NCBI GenBank assembly: GCA_003512875.1
Contig: DONZ01000218.1
Location: 1-5,673, forward strand
Reading direction: 5' to 3'
Origin: Desulfovibrio sp.
Lineage (GTDB): Bacteria > Desulfobacterota > Desulfovibrionia > Desulfovibrionales > Desulfovibrionaceae
DNA: 5,673 bases
Shown: one piece after another, positions 5,121-5,673 of the stretch
Position numbering within the stretch: the stretch's first letter is position 1
How the letters are laid out: the number at the start of each line of letters is the position of its first letter
Translations under genes and position numbers: made by a program
Notes under the pieces: generated by a model
Database searches by the model: none
Seen by the model: the letters and a program-made list of their open reading frames with translations, nothing else
Told to the model about the DNA's origin: nothing

Positions 5121-5606
5121 ATGAAAAACACAGCTGATATTTTTTGCGGGGTATTTTTTCTCCTGATTTGCGCAGTCGCCGTTTGGAGCGTTTCTTCCCT
5201 GCCTGAGGCTTCCGGGGTTGATTATGTCGGTCCTGGAACACTGCCTAAGTTTGCCATCGCCATATTGGCTCTTTGCAGTTGTTATCTTATTTTGAAAGGT
5301 TTCATGGTCAAAGCTCCCAAAAAATATTTACCGGAAAAGAAAGTATTTTTAAAAATTTGTATGGTTTTGATTTTATTTTATCTTTATTTGGCTTCCGTAA
5401 CATGTCTCGGTGATTATTTTTTGAGTATGGAAAATCCCGTTTTTCTTTACGGCGGCGGTTTTGGAATAAGCACCGCACTGTTTCTTATGATTATTTTGCC
5501 TTTTTTGGGACGCAAAAATCCTGTTGAAGTCATTGCGGTTTCCCTTATCACAACCGCATTGCTGATTGTTGTTTTCGGAATGTTTTTTAAAGTCTTGTTA
5601 CCATAA
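5121..5606 (+). CDS. tctB: Tripartite tricarboxylate transporter small subunit TctB family
   Basis: The 161-residue small membrane subunit of a TTT transporter partners with the large TctA channel and a periplasmic TctC binding protein. It has the TctB (DUF1468) layout: a first membrane segment at about 7-25, the motif VGPGTLPK at 36-43, a second segment at about 43-62, a basic loop, then segments at about 75-95, 111-129 and 133-157. Length is normal. AGGGG at 5111-5115 is a good ribosome binding site, and the gene follows the permease by 24 bases. The next gene starts 17 bases later with a TctA-like N-terminus, giving the usual B-A order. The canonical tctC is not upstream; the TauE-like permease and regulator are there instead. 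The substrate may be a di- or tricarboxylate or another organic acid. Confidence 0.88.
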   Translation: MKNTADIFCGVFFLLICAVAVWSVSSLPEASGVDYVGPGTLPKFAIAILALCSCYLILKGFMVKAPKKYLPEKKVFLKICMVLILFYLYLASVTCLGDYFLSMENPVFLYGGGFGISTALFLMIILPFLGRKNPVEVIAVSLITTALLIVVFGMFFKVLLP

Positions 5607-5623
5607 CATTTACGGAGTGGAAT

Positions 5624-5673
5624 ATGTTTGCCGAAGTATTGGAAGGAATTTTAAATGCAATGTCTTTAAGCAG
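5624..5673 (+). CDS. tctA: Tripartite tricarboxylate transporter TctA subunit, N-terminal fragment
   Basis: Only the first 16 codons are inside the window: MFAEVLEGILNAMSLS. A hydrophobic start of the form LEGxLNxxS directly after tctB is how TctA, the approximately 500-residue 12-helix channel subunit, normally begins. ACGGAG at 5612-5617 is a suitable ribosome binding site. The identification rests mostly on position and this short N-terminus. Confidence 0.7.
   Translation, partial: MFAEVLEGILNAMSLS

Overview
The window comes from an AT-rich bacterial chromosome. A TctA/TctB tripartite tricarboxylate-type transporter, a TauE/SafE permease and a FadR-type GntR regulator point to a Gram-negative, probably proteobacterial or Desulfobacterota-like, host. 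That placement is inferred from gene families only; no marker gene is present. The left half is accessory and decaying sequence and the right half is an intact operon.

Left part (1-748): the right-hand portion of an IS5-family insertion sequence. Its transposase is read through a canonical A_AAA_AAC -1 slippery heptamer, and a second, apparently mutational frameshift sits in a T8 run near the C-terminus. A terminal-repeat-like sequence ends near 748. From 749 to about 1430 there is no intact gene. The minus strand holds low-confidence remnants of coding sequence, one frame running about 150 codons with a single internal stop, and there is an imperfect inverted repeat at 1349-1393. From 1427 to 1671 a frameshifted plus-strand gene remnant of unknown family can be pieced together. 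Its upstream part contains a 10-bp periodic repeat, and its end overlaps the 3' end of the next gene.

Middle (1656-3317): an intact minus-strand radical SAM protein with CxxxCxxC and GEGEPTL motifs is followed by a plus-strand remnant of a GH114/TM1410-type (alpha-1,4-polygalactosaminidase-like) protein. The remnant is frameshifted near its start and cut off by an imperfect palindromic repeat of about 86 bp. A strong rho-independent terminator follows, with an IS3/IS150-end-like sequence in its loop.

Right part (3318-5673): a regulatory region carries two triplets of TTGGT motifs with the same 12/10-bp spacing, exactly 120 bp apart. A sigma70-like promoter overlaps the second triplet, and a FadR/PdhR-like dyad overlaps the ribosome binding site of the GntR gene. 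The tight plus-strand operon gntR - tauE-like permease - tctB - tctA (truncated by the window edge) reads as an autoregulated uptake or export module for a small organic anion. The substrate cannot be named from sequence. The periplasmic TctC binding protein is not in the window.
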